Part shown: positions 1 through 7,999 of the stretch, piece after piece
How the letters are laid out: each line of letters opens with the position of its first letter
Numbering within the stretch: the stretch's first letter is position 1
The notes under the pieces: generated by a model
What the model saw: only the letters and a program-made list of their open reading frames with translations
Told to the model about the DNA's origin: nothing
Databases searched by the model: none
Position numbers and translations under genes: made by a program
Source: Marivita sp965656765
GTDB lineage: Bacteria > Pseudomonadota > Alphaproteobacteria > Rhodobacterales > Rhodobacteraceae
DNA: 64,000 bases
Direction of reading: 5' to 3'
Assembly (NCBI RefSeq): GCF_965656765.1
Contig: NZ_CBFHLV010000001.1
Location: 112,503-176,502 of the forward strand

Positions 1-772
1 GACGCTCAACCATCATCTTCTTGATTTCGGCAATCGCCTTGGCCGGGTTCAAGCCCTTGGGGCATGTCTTGGCACAGTTCATGATCGTGTGGCAGCGATA
101 AAGCTTGAACGGATCTTCCAACTCGTCCAAACGCTCGCCTGTTGCCTCATCCCGGCTGTCGATGATCCAACGATACGCATGCAAAAGCGCAGCAGGTCCA
201 AGATACCGATCACCGTTCCACCAATACGACGGGCATGCCGTCGAGCAGGACGCACACATCACGCATTCATAAAGGCCATCCAGCTTCTTGCGGTCTTCAA
301 TGGACTGCTTCCACTCTTTCGCAGGACGGTTCGTCTTGGTCTCAAGCCACGGCATGATCGACGCGTGCTGCGCATAGAAATGGGTGAGATCAGGGATCAG
401 ATCCTTAACGACCGGCATGTGAGGCAGCGGGTAAATCTTCACCTCGCCATTGATTTCGTCCAGACCATAGATACAGGCCAACGTGTTGATCCCGTCGATA
501 TTCATCGCACACGATCCACAGATTCCCTCGCGACAGGACCGGCGGAAGGTCAGCGTTGGGTCAATCTCGTTTTTGATCTTGATCAGCGCGTCCAAAACCA
601 TCGGCCCGCATTTGTCCATGTCCACGTAATACGTGTCCACTTGCGGATTCTTCCCATCGTCCGGATTCCAACGATAGATGCTGAACTTACGCACATTCTT
701 GGCACCCTCCGGCTTGGGCCATGCTTTGCCCGTGCGGATTGTCGAATTCTTGGGGAGCGTCAGTTGAACCAT
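1..772 (-). CDS. sdhB: Succinate dehydrogenase iron-sulfur subunit (partial, C-terminus cut by window edge)
   Basis: SdhB carries electrons from the SdhA flavin to ubiquinone through three Fe-S clusters in complex II at the inner membrane. 257 residues are visible from ATG 772, and the frame runs off the left edge ending in KKMMVER, so only the last few residues are missing. The [2Fe-2S] motif is CREGICGSC (C80, C85, C88) with C100. The 4Fe-4S and 3Fe-4S cysteines lie in CVMCASCSTACP (about residue 170) and CHTIMNCAKTCPKG (about 230). It is the last gene of sdhC-sdhD-sdhA-x-sdhB, ten bases after the small lipoprotein gene. Identification is secure. Confidence 0.97.
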   Translation of the reverse strand, partial: MVQLTLPKNSTIRTGKAWPKPEGAKNVRKFSIYRWNPDDGKNPQVDTYYVDMDKCGPMVLDALIKIKNEIDPTLTFRRSCREGICGSCAMNIDGINTLACIYGLDEINGEVKIYPLPHMPVVKDLIPDLTHFYAQHASIMPWLETKTNRPAKEWKQSIEDRKKLDGLYECVMCASCSTACPSYWWNGDRYLGPAALLHAYRWIIDSRDEATGERLDELEDPFKLYRCHTIMNCAKTCPKGLNPAKAIAEIKKMMVER

Positions 773-782
773 GTCTCTCTCC

Positions 783-1091
783 TTAGCGAAGCAAAGCTGG
801 CAGGCCCTCGGCCGCCAGGCAAGTCAGTGTCTCGGGTTGCGAGACGATATCTGTCACGATCTGCACCGTGCTTTCTGTTGGGCCAGTCACGCTATCCAGT
901 GCCAGCGCCCGGATTTGGACCGCGCTGGCATTGTCGATCACGCAGTTCAAAGCAGGTTCCAGCGGCACGCCGGGGAACCGGTCAACCAAAACCGGTGTGA
1001 TCGCTGACCGCGCAGCGTCGCGCGCAATCTGGTCTTGCTGCTGTACGGAACAACCAGCAAGCACCAGACACGCGACGACGACAAACCGCAT
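783..1091 (-). CDS. Small putative lipoprotein between sdhA and sdhB
   Basis: 102 residues. The N-terminus MRFVVVACLVLAGC is a typical lipoprotein signal with the lipobox LAGC, so the mature protein should be anchored through Cys14. The rest is soluble, with two more Cys (in ALNCV and TLTCL) that could form a disulfide. Its ATG overlaps the sdhA stop (ATGA) and sdhB starts ten bases after its end, so it is translated as part of the sdh operon. I do not recognise a domain. Its position suggests a role linked to complex II or the envelope, but that is inference from context only. Confidence 0.8.
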   Translation of the reverse strand: MRFVVVACLVLAGCSVQQQDQIARDAARSAITPVLVDRFPGVPLEPALNCVIDNASAVQIRALALDSVTGPTESTVQIVTDIVSQPETLTCLAAEGLPALLR

Positions 1092-2896
1092 CAGAACGTT
1101 CTCTCTTTCGGCTTGATCTTCTCAAGCGAAATCCCACCATCCGCTTCGGTCGACAGCGGGTCTTTTACCACCGGACGGTAGGTCAGATCGGTCTTGTTCC
1201 CGTCGATCCGTGCGATGGTGTGCACACGCCAGTTTTCGTCATCGCGGGTGGTGAAATCCTCGTGCGCATGAGCACCACGGCTTTCCTTGCGTGCTTCGGC
1301 CCCGGCAATCGTCGCCAGCGCGTTGGGCATCAGGTTGGTCAGCTCAAGCGTTTCCATCAGGTCCGAGTTCCAGACAAGGCTGCGGTCGGTGACTTGAATA
1401 TCATCCATCTTACCCGCAATCGCGACCATCTTGTCGAAACCTTCCTTCATGGTCTTCGACGTGCGGAATACGGCAGCATCAGCCTGCATCGTCTTCTGCA
1501 TCTCAAGCCGCAATTCAGCGGTCGGGACAGTTCCCGTCGCATTGCGCAGTCCGTCAAAACGGTCAAACGCCTTGTCCACAGACACCGCATTCGTGGCCGG
1601 CACTGCACTGTCCGGATCAACAACCTTGCCGGCACGGATCGCAGCGGCACGACCAAACACGACAAGGTCAATCAGCGAATTCGATCCAAGACGGTTCGCA
1701 CCATGCACCGACGCGCAGCCCGCCTCGCCCACAGCCATCAGGCCGGGTACAACCGCATTCGGATCTTTTGCGGTCGGGTTCAGCACCTCACCCCAATAGT
1801 TGGTCGGGATACCACCCATGTTATAGTGTACGGTCGGCAGAACCGGGATCGGTTCCTTGGTCACGTCAACACCGGCAAAGATCTTGGCACTTTCCGATAT
1901 ACCCGGCAGGCGTTCGGCCAAAGCCTCTTTCGGCAAGTGCGACAAGTTTAGGTGGATGTGATCACCCTCTTCACCGACACCACGACCTTCGCGAATTTCC
2001 ATGGTCATCGACCGCGATACGTAATCGCGCGGTGCAAGGTCTTTGTAATTCGGCGCATAGCGCTCCATGAACCGCTCGCCTTCGGAGTTGGTCAGATATC
2101 CACCTTCCCCACGCGCGCCTTCGGTGATCAGACACCCCGATCCGTAAATGCCGGTCGGGTGGAATTGCACGAATTCCATATCCTGAAGCGGCAGGCCAGC
2201 ACGGGCAACCATGCCACCACCGTCGCCGGTGCAGGTATGCGCAGATGTCGCGCTGAAATACGCACGGCCATAGCCTCCGGTCGCCAGCACAACCATCTTC
2301 GCGTTGAACACGTGCATCGTGCCATCGTCTAGCTTCCAGCAAACAACGCCAGTACAGGCGCCGTCGTCAGACATGATCAGATCGACCGCGAAGTATTCGA
2401 TGTAGAATTCCGCGTTGTTTTTGAGCGACTGACCATAAAGCGTGTGTAGGATCGCGTGACCGGTCCGGTCGGCTGCGGCACAGGTGCGCTGCACAGGCGG
2501 GCCCTCGCCAAATTCGGTTGTATGGCCACCGAACGGACGCTGGTAAATCTTGCCTTCCTCGGTGCGCGAGAACGGCACGCCGTAGTGCTCAAGTTCGTAC
2601 ACCGCTTTGGGCGCCTCACGGGCAAGGTATTCCATCGCGTCGGTATCACCCAACCAGTCCGAACCCTTTACCGTGTCATACATGTGCCACTGCCAGTGGT
2701 CCGGGCCCATGTTGGACAGCGATGCAGCGATACCGCCCTGCGCCGCAACCGTATGCGACCGTGTCGGGAACACCTTGGTCACGCACGCGGTGCGCAAGCC
2801 CTGTTCGGCCATGCCGAGTGTGGCGCGCAAGCCTGCGCCGCCCGCACCGACGACCACGACGTCATATTCATGCGTCTCGTATTCGTAAGCAGCCAT
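1091..2896 (-). CDS. sdhA: Succinate dehydrogenase flavoprotein subunit
   Basis: 601 residues, the normal length. It oxidises succinate to fumarate with covalently bound FAD. The dinucleotide-binding motif is GAGGAG at residues 17-22. The FAD-attachment region SHTVAAQGGIAAS is present, as are the substrate-loop sequence QFHPTGIYG and the C-terminal HGANRLGSNSL motif. It sits 21 bases after sdhD and its stop overlaps the start of the lipoprotein gene. The product works in the cytoplasm on the SdhCD membrane anchor. No oddities seen. Confidence 0.98.
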   Translation of the reverse strand: MAAYEYETHEYDVVVVGAGGAGLRATLGMAEQGLRTACVTKVFPTRSHTVAAQGGIAASLSNMGPDHWQWHMYDTVKGSDWLGDTDAMEYLAREAPKAVYELEHYGVPFSRTEEGKIYQRPFGGHTTEFGEGPPVQRTCAAADRTGHAILHTLYGQSLKNNAEFYIEYFAVDLIMSDDGACTGVVCWKLDDGTMHVFNAKMVVLATGGYGRAYFSATSAHTCTGDGGGMVARAGLPLQDMEFVQFHPTGIYGSGCLITEGARGEGGYLTNSEGERFMERYAPNYKDLAPRDYVSRSMTMEIREGRGVGEEGDHIHLNLSHLPKEALAERLPGISESAKIFAGVDVTKEPIPVLPTVHYNMGGIPTNYWGEVLNPTAKDPNAVVPGLMAVGEAGCASVHGANRLGSNSLIDLVVFGRAAAIRAGKVVDPDSAVPATNAVSVDKAFDRFDGLRNATGTVPTAELRLEMQKTMQADAAVFRTSKTMKEGFDKMVAIAGKMDDIQVTDRSLVWNSDLMETLELTNLMPNALATIAGAEARKESRGAHAHEDFTTRDDENWRVHTIARIDGNKTDLTYRPVVKDPLSTEADGGISLEKIKPKERTF

Positions 2897-2917
2897 AGTC
2901 TGTTTAGCTCCGATATC

Positions 2918-3289
2918 TCAAAGGGCCATTTTGGCGATTGCAAAAACGCCAACGGCGGCCGCGCCGTAGCTGATGCAGGTCATTCCAAGGATCAGGATCT
3001 TCTCCCATACGCCGTGCACGTAGTCTTCGATCAGCGTCTGGAAACCGTCATTGAAGTGTTTGAACCCCACGATCAGGGTCAACGCAGCGATGATCGCCGG
3101 GAAGGGGCGGGCGTAGTACGCCTGCACCTCTTCGAACGACGATCCAAGGATGCCTCCGAAGGTGAACACGAAGAACGGGATCAGGATCAAAAGCGCGACC
3201 GACGATTTTTTCATCGACCAGAAATGCTCGGTCCCGGATTTTGCTGCGCCCATGCCCATGGCGCGTTTACGGTCAGTCAAAAAAGCCAT
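2918..3289 (-). CDS. sdhD: Succinate dehydrogenase membrane anchor subunit
   Basis: 123 residues from ATG 3289. A longer reading from 3313 would overlap sdhC, but GAGG directly after the sdhC stop is well spaced for ATG 3289. There are three membrane helices (about 31-50, 62-80, 95-120). H78, in KHFNDGFQTLIEDYVH, matches the heme b axial His of the family (HxxxG followed by DY near the quinone site). It forms the membrane anchor of complex II with SdhC. Confidence 0.93.
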   Translation of the reverse strand: MAFLTDRKRAMGMGAAKSGTEHFWSMKKSSVALLILIPFFVFTFGGILGSSFEEVQAYYARPFPAIIAALTLIVGFKHFNDGFQTLIEDYVHGVWEKILILGMTCISYGAAAVGVFAIAKMAL

Positions 3290-3299
3290 GTTGCGCGCC

Positions 3300-3686
3300 T
3301 CACCAAAGTACAATGACAGAGAAGACAGTCAGGACACCAGAACCGATCACAACCGCCCAGCCCAACATCTCGGCCCTGTCGATCTCAAGCATCTTGGCAT
3401 TGTCCCAGATCAGGTGCCGGATACCCGCCAGCGTGTGATACCACAGTGCCCAAAGCGACATGAACATAACCAGATCACCGAACCAGCTTGTGACAAACCC
3501 GTTGGCAAAGGCGAAATAGTCCGGCCCGGACGATGCGGCGAGCAGCCACCAAACAATCATCAGCGACGCAACAATCAGGGCATTGCCTGTAATGCGCGTC
3601 AAGATCGACGTGATCGATGTAAGCTGGGGGCGATAAACTTGCAGGTGTGGTGACAGCGGGCGATTGCCCCGATTGACGTCAGCCAT
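3300..3686 (-). CDS. sdhC: Succinate dehydrogenase cytochrome b556 subunit
   Basis: 128 residues, first gene of the sdh operon. The SdhC signature YHTLAGIRHLIWD is at residues 83-95, with H84 as the expected heme ligand and H91 and D95 in the conserved RHLxWD block. There are three membrane helices. An AAGGA-type ribosome site precedes ATG 3686. It receives electrons for ubiquinone reduction together with SdhD. The upstream region carries the twin palindromes described separately. Confidence 0.95.
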   Translation of the reverse strand: MADVNRGNRPLSPHLQVYRPQLTSITSILTRITGNALIVASLMIVWWLLAASSGPDYFAFANGFVTSWFGDLVMFMSLWALWYHTLAGIRHLIWDNAKMLEIDRAEMLGWAVVIGSGVLTVFSVIVLW

Positions 3687-3766
3687 GGTCTGAGTCCTTT
3701 CCGGTTCCTGACCACCGTTTTATTGCTTTTCAAAGCTGTGTCACGCCGACCAAAGGCTTAAAGGCG

Positions 3767-3788
3767 CGGTTTTTTGGCGCAACCAGCA
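3767..3788 (-). promoter_or_regulatory. A-tract element shared by the sdh and suc upstream regions
   Basis: Read in the direction of sdhC this is GCTGGTTGCGCCAAAAAACCG. The sucC upstream region has nearly the same string (GCTGGTGCGGCAAAAAAACCG at 12391-12411). It lies between the twin palindromes and the gene in both operons and is followed within a few bases by TTAAG. It could be a curved-DNA or UP-type promoter element. The similarity is seen directly; the function is a guess. Confidence 0.5.
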
Positions 3789-3803
3789 AGAATTATCACT
3801 ATA

Positions 3804-3834
3804 TGTGATCACACGTATAAAAACTGTGATCACA
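3804..3834 (-). promoter_or_regulatory. Twin TGTGATCACA operator upstream of sdhCDAB
   Basis: Two perfect 10-bp palindromes TGTGATCACA lie at 3804-3813 and 3825-3834, 21 bp apart centre to centre (two helical turns), with an AT-rich 11-bp spacer. The nearer one ends 118 bp before sdhC ATG. The same pair with identical spacing precedes sucC. The palindrome resembles operators of FCD-type GntR regulators. The GntR protein AkgR is a known direct activator of TCA-cycle genes in Rhodobacter sphaeroides, which makes it the leading candidate. Confidence 0.75.
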
Positions 3835-3919
3835 TATTGGAACCCACCCTAAGATCCGTGATTCCAAAGTGATTTCTCAACTCTTTTGCGCAAGGGTCAC
3901 GCCACGGCCGCCACCAAGA

Positions 3920-4645
3920 CTACCCATCCAACGCGCGATAAAGCTGGCGAAGATGGTTTTCGAACTCTTCACACATCGTGACCGATTGATCAGACGGATC
4001 ATAAAACGCGTTCGCTTCGCCACACTCCCCGGTGATCACCGCGACCACACTGGGAAACCCAAAATCTGCATTCAACGCTTCAACTTCAGCCCCGATGATC
4101 TGAGCCGTAAACGAACCTTCGACTTGCGCCGAGAATTGCATGGGCTCCATGCCTTCGACCAATTCATCGAACACTGCGCCCCAGCTGTCCGCTGCAAGCG
4201 CGTATTCCTCGACGCAATAATCAGCACGCTCCTCGGGCAATTCCATATCCTCGGCAAAGTCATCCCGCGTGTCGGGATCGCCACCGTAGAATATGCAAAC
4301 CGTATTATAAAACCGCTGCTCATCCGGCCCGTGCACGTCCCAATAGGGCACCGGGTCATCCGCATTTGCCACCGCCTCAGCCCAGAACCCGTTGGCCACA
4401 TCATACGCCATATCCAGCGCCGATTCCGGCTCGAACAGATGATCTATCAACAAGATAGATGCGACATCCGCCGCGTCCTCTTCCTGCCCGAACACTGGCA
4501 TCTGCATCACGTCGATCAGAGCATGACCCAGTTCATGGTAAAAAATACCAAGGATATTCGCCTCGACAAACGCGTCCTCGGCGTCGTCTGCCAATACTGG
4601 ACCCGCCGCAATCGCGACGGCAGCGCTCAGAACCCGATAATCCAT
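3920..4645 (-). CDS. DUF4344-type putative metallopeptidase, exported
   Basis: 241 residues from ATG 4645. The N-terminus MDYRVLSAAVAIAAGPVLA looks like a signal peptide. A zinc-peptidase motif HELGH is at residues 37-41, followed by an acidic and aromatic-rich domain with several Cys (CIFYGG, YCVEEY, ITGEC, MCEEF), as in the DUF4344 family. The start overlaps the end of the upstream membrane-protein gene by 19 bases, so the pair is probably co-transcribed. The substrate is unknown. The HExxH motif makes peptidase activity plausible but unproven. Confidence 0.75.
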   Translation of the reverse strand: MDYRVLSAAVAIAAGPVLADDAEDAFVEANILGIFYHELGHALIDVMQMPVFGQEEDAADVASILLIDHLFEPESALDMAYDVANGFWAEAVANADDPVPYWDVHGPDEQRFYNTVCIFYGGDPDTRDDFAEDMELPEERADYCVEEYALAADSWGAVFDELVEGMEPMQFSAQVEGSFTAQIIGAEVEALNADFGFPSVVAVITGECGEANAFYDPSDQSVTMCEEFENHLRQLYRALDG

Positions 4646-5037
4646 GCCAAAAACCCAAGAATGACGGCACTCAAGAGCACCAGTACAAGGCGCCAAGGCG
4701 TTTTGATCTTGGTTTCCTGCTCAACCCGACGCGGCACAATGATGCTTGGTATCGCCACCACACATGTCGCCACCAATATGACGCCGTGCGGCCATGCGGC
4801 CCCACTCGCCGCTGCACCCCAGATCAAACCAAGAAGACAGATCGCAAACCCGGCGAGGCTGCCCGCCCAAACCCGGTATAGCGCTTCGATCACGCGCCGC
4901 GTTCCGTTCGACACGGTCCCATCGCGTTCAATAATGGCTGTATGATAGGCCAAAGGTGCGGCAGACAGGCCATATTTGGACGCGACAAGGAACAATCCCG
5001 CCACTGCAATCGAATAAAGGCCAAGGCTGATGATCAC
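4627..5037 (-). CDS. Unknown four-helix membrane protein
   Basis: 136 residues with four likely membrane helices (about 1-20, 58-78, 84-100, 116-134) and a short charged loop (PRRVEQETKIK) before the last. No family recognised. It overlaps the DUF4344 gene and starts 79 bases after mch ends. Coding character is supported by the coupled arrangement and the regular hydrophobic pattern. Confidence 0.65.
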   Translation of the reverse strand: MIISLGLYSIAVAGLFLVASKYGLSAAPLAYHTAIIERDGTVSNGTRRVIEALYRVWAGSLAGFAICLLGLIWGAAASGAAWPHGVILVATCVVAIPSIIVPRRVEQETKIKTPWRLVLVLLSAVILGFLAWIIGF

Positions 5038-5115
5038 CGCGTCTGTCCCCCAAGTTAAGGATCAGACTACAGCCAAACACATGCAATCCAAATCAAAACT
5101 CAGGGGAATTCCGGC

Positions 5116-6147
5116 TCACAAAGGCATCAATGCCCAATAATCCAGGTCCAGCAAGACATGGCTCAGGTATTTCCCGTCTTCGCCTTTAAGCTCCGTCGAC
5201 CCTCCAGCCGACGTCGCCACCAGCCGCAACCGCACCGCGCCTACACCGGGTGCATCGGTCTCGGCCTTACCCAATACCTCTGACCATGCGCGTACTGTTG
5301 TGCCGCTGAAACACGGGTTCGCATGCGCCCCGCCATTCAGACCAACGATCATCTGTGCATTCGCCAAACCGTTGAACGACAACGCGCGCGCCATGCTGAT
5401 CACGTGCCCACCATAGATCAGGCGCTGTCCATCAGGCCGAAACGTGGCATCGAAATGTACTTTCGCAGTATTCTGCCACAGCCGCGTTGCCATCATGTGT
5501 TCGGCTTCTTCGATGGTCACACCGTCCACATGGTCAATCTTTTCACCGACGGCATAGTCGCCCCAGCGATGCGGCTCGCCCGCCAGTTCGAAATCGTAAT
5601 TCGTAAAGTTCAAACCACGCGGGATGGTCAGATCCTCAACCGCCAAAACCGACTTCAGGTCTGGTACCACGGTGTCTGGCGCCGCCGCATCCGCATCGCG
5701 CTTACGCACCATCACCCAGCGCACATACTCCATGACCAGCTCGTCATGCTGGTTCAAACCACGGGTTCGAACCCAGACGACACCTGTTTTGCCGTTAGAG
5801 TTCTGCTTGAGCCCGATCACTTCGGATTCCGACCGCAGCGTGTCACCCGCATAGACCGGGGTCAGCCAGCGGCCCTCTGCATATCCAAGGTTCGCCACCG
5901 CATTCAGCGACACATCGGGTACCGTCTTGCCGAACACCACGTGGAACGCGGCAAGATCGTCAATCGGGGACGACGGCAAACCACAGTTCTGCGCAAAAAG
6001 GTCCGACGAATAAAGCGCATGCCGTGCCGGATACAGCGCGTGATACAGCGCTCGCTCTCCGCCCGAGACGGTGCGCGGCACCTCGTGGCGGATCACCTGC
6101 CCAACCGAATAATCTTCGAAGAAACGTCCTGCATTCGTCTTTGTCAT
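5116..6147 (-). CDS. mch: Mesaconyl-CoA hydratase (MaoC-type)
   Basis: 343 residues from ATG 6147. The frame can be extended to a TTG at 6201, but ATG 6147 gives the family N-terminus MTKTNAGRFFEDY and avoids overlap with the DUF1737 gene. There are two hot-dog (MaoC-like) halves. The block RTVSGGERALYHALYPARHA is characteristic of mesaconyl-CoA hydratase, which converts mesaconyl-CoA to beta-methylmalyl-CoA in the ethylmalonyl-CoA pathway of acetate assimilation. The neighbour mcl2 belongs to the same pathway. The enzyme is cytoplasmic. Confidence 0.92.
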   Translation of the reverse strand: MTKTNAGRFFEDYSVGQVIRHEVPRTVSGGERALYHALYPARHALYSSDLFAQNCGLPSSPIDDLAAFHVVFGKTVPDVSLNAVANLGYAEGRWLTPVYAGDTLRSESEVIGLKQNSNGKTGVVWVRTRGLNQHDELVMEYVRWVMVRKRDADAAAPDTVVPDLKSVLAVEDLTIPRGLNFTNYDFELAGEPHRWGDYAVGEKIDHVDGVTIEEAEHMMATRLWQNTAKVHFDATFRPDGQRLIYGGHVISMARALSFNGLANAQMIVGLNGGAHANPCFSGTTVRAWSEVLGKAETDAPGVGAVRLRLVATSAGGSTELKGEDGKYLSHVLLDLDYWALMPL

Positions 6148-6187
6148 GGATCCGCCCTTTGTTCCGGTCACGGGTCGGTCGAGTGTG

Positions 6188-6391
6188 TCACTGGTCGCCA
6201 AGTTTCATCTCCGGACTGTAAGGTGTGTCGATCTCTTTGGTCACGGCCTGCCCACAGCGCATCACGCCGTTTGCATGGTCAAACGCATATGTGGGGTCGC
6301 CGTAAAGCTCCCACCCTTTGCTCAGCGCCAACGAGACCTTGTGGCAAAAGGCCGATGTGTCGTCTTCTGTCAAAAGTCGATAGATTTTCAT
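6188..6391 (-). CDS. DUF1737 protein
   Basis: 67 residues. The pattern YRLLTEDD...FCHKVSLALSKGWELYG...CGQAVTKE matches the small DUF1737 family, which has no known function. It lies between nnrU (3-base gap) and mch (40 bases) and is probably part of one minus-strand transcription unit mcl2-nnrU-DUF1737-mch. Likely cytoplasmic. Confidence 0.85.
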   Translation of the reverse strand: MKIYRLLTEDDTSAFCHKVSLALSKGWELYGDPTYAFDHANGVMRCGQAVTKEIDTPYSPEMKLGDQ

Positions 6392-6394
6392 GAC

Positions 6395-6946
6395 TTACCC
6401 CGGGAACGGCCAAACACCGAGGCCAGCGTGAATTGCGGTAATCGCGAGGTACATCACCACCGTGATCACCACGAGAACGACATCCTTCTTCGCCTCACCC
6501 GGTTGTGGACGATCCCAAACCGGAACCGCCTTGTTGATTAGAATAACCTCGAGCACGGCCCAGGCCAGCATCCCACCAAACAGGATGATCGACGCCAGAT
6601 CGCCATTTACCAGCAGATGCGCGACCGCCCAGATCTTGACCGCTGTCAGCTGAGGATGCCGCATCTTGCCACGTAGACGGCCCGTGGTGGCGCTCATGCC
6701 AAAGACGAAAAGCGCAAGCACCATCAGCAGGTTATTGATATGCACCATGAAACTGGGCGGATACCAGACATTGATAAACTCGGCCCCGCGATAGCCCCAG
6801 ATCATAAGGCCAAGGCTAACCAGCAGCAAAACGGCCACGACGCCTTTGCCCTTGTCACCCATTGCCTCACGCTGTTCTGGCGCGACGCGCTTAAAGATGT
6901 GGGCTCCAACCCAAATCAGAAGTCCGAGAACTAGAAGACCCATCAT
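6395..6946 (-). CDS. NnrU family membrane protein
   Basis: 183 residues with five or six membrane helices. RGAEFINVWYPP and the RLRGKMRHPQLTAVKIWAVAHLLVNGD block are NnrU hallmarks. NnrU was first linked to nitric-oxide respiration, but most alphaproteobacterial members lie away from denitrification genes, as here. Three bases separate it from mcl2. The start is one of two adjacent ATGs (6946 or 6943). Confidence 0.88.
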   Translation of the reverse strand: MMGLLVLGLLIWVGAHIFKRVAPEQREAMGDKGKGVVAVLLLVSLGLMIWGYRGAEFINVWYPPSFMVHINNLLMVLALFVFGMSATTGRLRGKMRHPQLTAVKIWAVAHLLVNGDLASIILFGGMLAWAVLEVILINKAVPVWDRPQPGEAKKDVVLVVITVVMYLAITAIHAGLGVWPFPG

Positions 6947-6949
6947 GGC

Positions 6950-7807
6950 TTACCCCGCTTGAATGGTTTCGATTGCCTCTGCTTTTGCCAGTATTTCACG
7001 CGCCGTGGCAACGTGAAGGTTCTCGACAATCTTGCCATCGACCACAGCAACGCCCTGACCCCCAGCCTCTGCCTCTTCAAATGCAGCAATCTGGCGGCGC
7101 GCAAGGTCGATCTCTTCCGGCGCGGGCGCAAATGCCGTATTGGCAATATCCACTTGCGCCGGATGGATCAAAGTCTTGCCGTCAAAGCCCATATCCCGCC
7201 CTTGAGTACATTCGGCTTTCAGCCCGTCATCATCTTTGAACGCGTTATAAACGCCATCGACGATCACCAGCCCCTCGGCCTTGGCCGCCAGCAGGCAGAT
7301 CGACAGCGACGACAGCAACGGCAAACGATCCGCGCGGAAACGGGTTTGCAATTCCTTGGCAAGGTCGTTGGTCCCCATGACCATCCCCGCCATCTTCGGA
7401 TGCGCCGCAATCTCGGCGGCGTTCAGCATCCCGCGCGGCGTCTCCATCATTGCCCAGATCGGCAAATCGCCCGTAATTTCGGCCAAGCCATCAAGCTGAG
7501 CCGCAGAGTCGACCTTGGGCAGCAAAACCGCGTCGCAATCCATCTGCGCGACCGCCTCGGCATCCGCGCGGCCCCATTCGGTATCCAGACCATTGATCCG
7601 CACAATCCGCACCCGGGCACCATAGCCCCCAGTGCCCAGCGCCTCATTTAACGTCGCACGCGCTGCGGGCTTTTCGTCAACCGAAACCGCGTCTTCCAGA
7701 TCAAAGATGATTGCATCAACTGGCAATCCACGCGCTTTTTCCAATGCCCGGTCTTTTGATCCCGGAATATATAGAACCGAGCGATAAGGGCGGTTGCGCA
7801 TCTCCAT
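6950..7807 (-). CDS. mcl2: (3S)-malyl-CoA thioesterase (CitE-like)
   Basis: 285 residues from ATG 7807, which has AGGAG seven bases upstream; the upstream frame extension has no support. It is an HpcH/HpaI aldolase superfamily member: RSVLYIPGSKDRALEKAR, then IIFDLEDAVSVDEK with the Mg-binding acidic residues, RINGLDTEWG, and MMETPRG. The size and N-terminus fit Mcl2, which hydrolyses (3S)-malyl-CoA to malate in the ethylmalonyl-CoA pathway, rather than the larger lyase Mcl1. It is first in a minus-strand unit that includes mch. A related CitE-like lyase activity cannot be excluded. Confidence 0.85.
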   Translation of the reverse strand: MEMRNRPYRSVLYIPGSKDRALEKARGLPVDAIIFDLEDAVSVDEKPAARATLNEALGTGGYGARVRIVRINGLDTEWGRADAEAVAQMDCDAVLLPKVDSAAQLDGLAEITGDLPIWAMMETPRGMLNAAEIAAHPKMAGMVMGTNDLAKELQTRFRADRLPLLSSLSICLLAAKAEGLVIVDGVYNAFKDDDGLKAECTQGRDMGFDGKTLIHPAQVDIANTAFAPAPEEIDLARRQIAAFEEAEAGGQGVAVVDGKIVENLHVATAREILAKAEAIETIQAG

Positions 7808-7999
7808 GACGGTCTCCTGAGCGAGTCTTGAGTAATAATGTTGCGCCAGAGAGCTACATTCTTTTGCAAAAACTGCAAGAGCCGATCTGCCGCACCGCAG
7901 AAAAAAGTGCTGCACCCGCACTCCGCACGCTGCATTAACCAAATCTATGGCCCCGCGCCGGACGCTTTGCTCATCACAAAGCCGAAAATGGGGAAGGCA

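Noticed and set aside
89..1000. 303-codon plus-strand frame opposite sdhB and the lipoprotein gene
   Set aside because: Arg/His-rich translation without motifs; sdhB on the other strand is certain.
1955..1965. TGTGATCACC inside sdhA, close to the operator sequence
   Set aside because: It lies in coding sequence, is imperfect and is single; it is explained by the codons for the protein.
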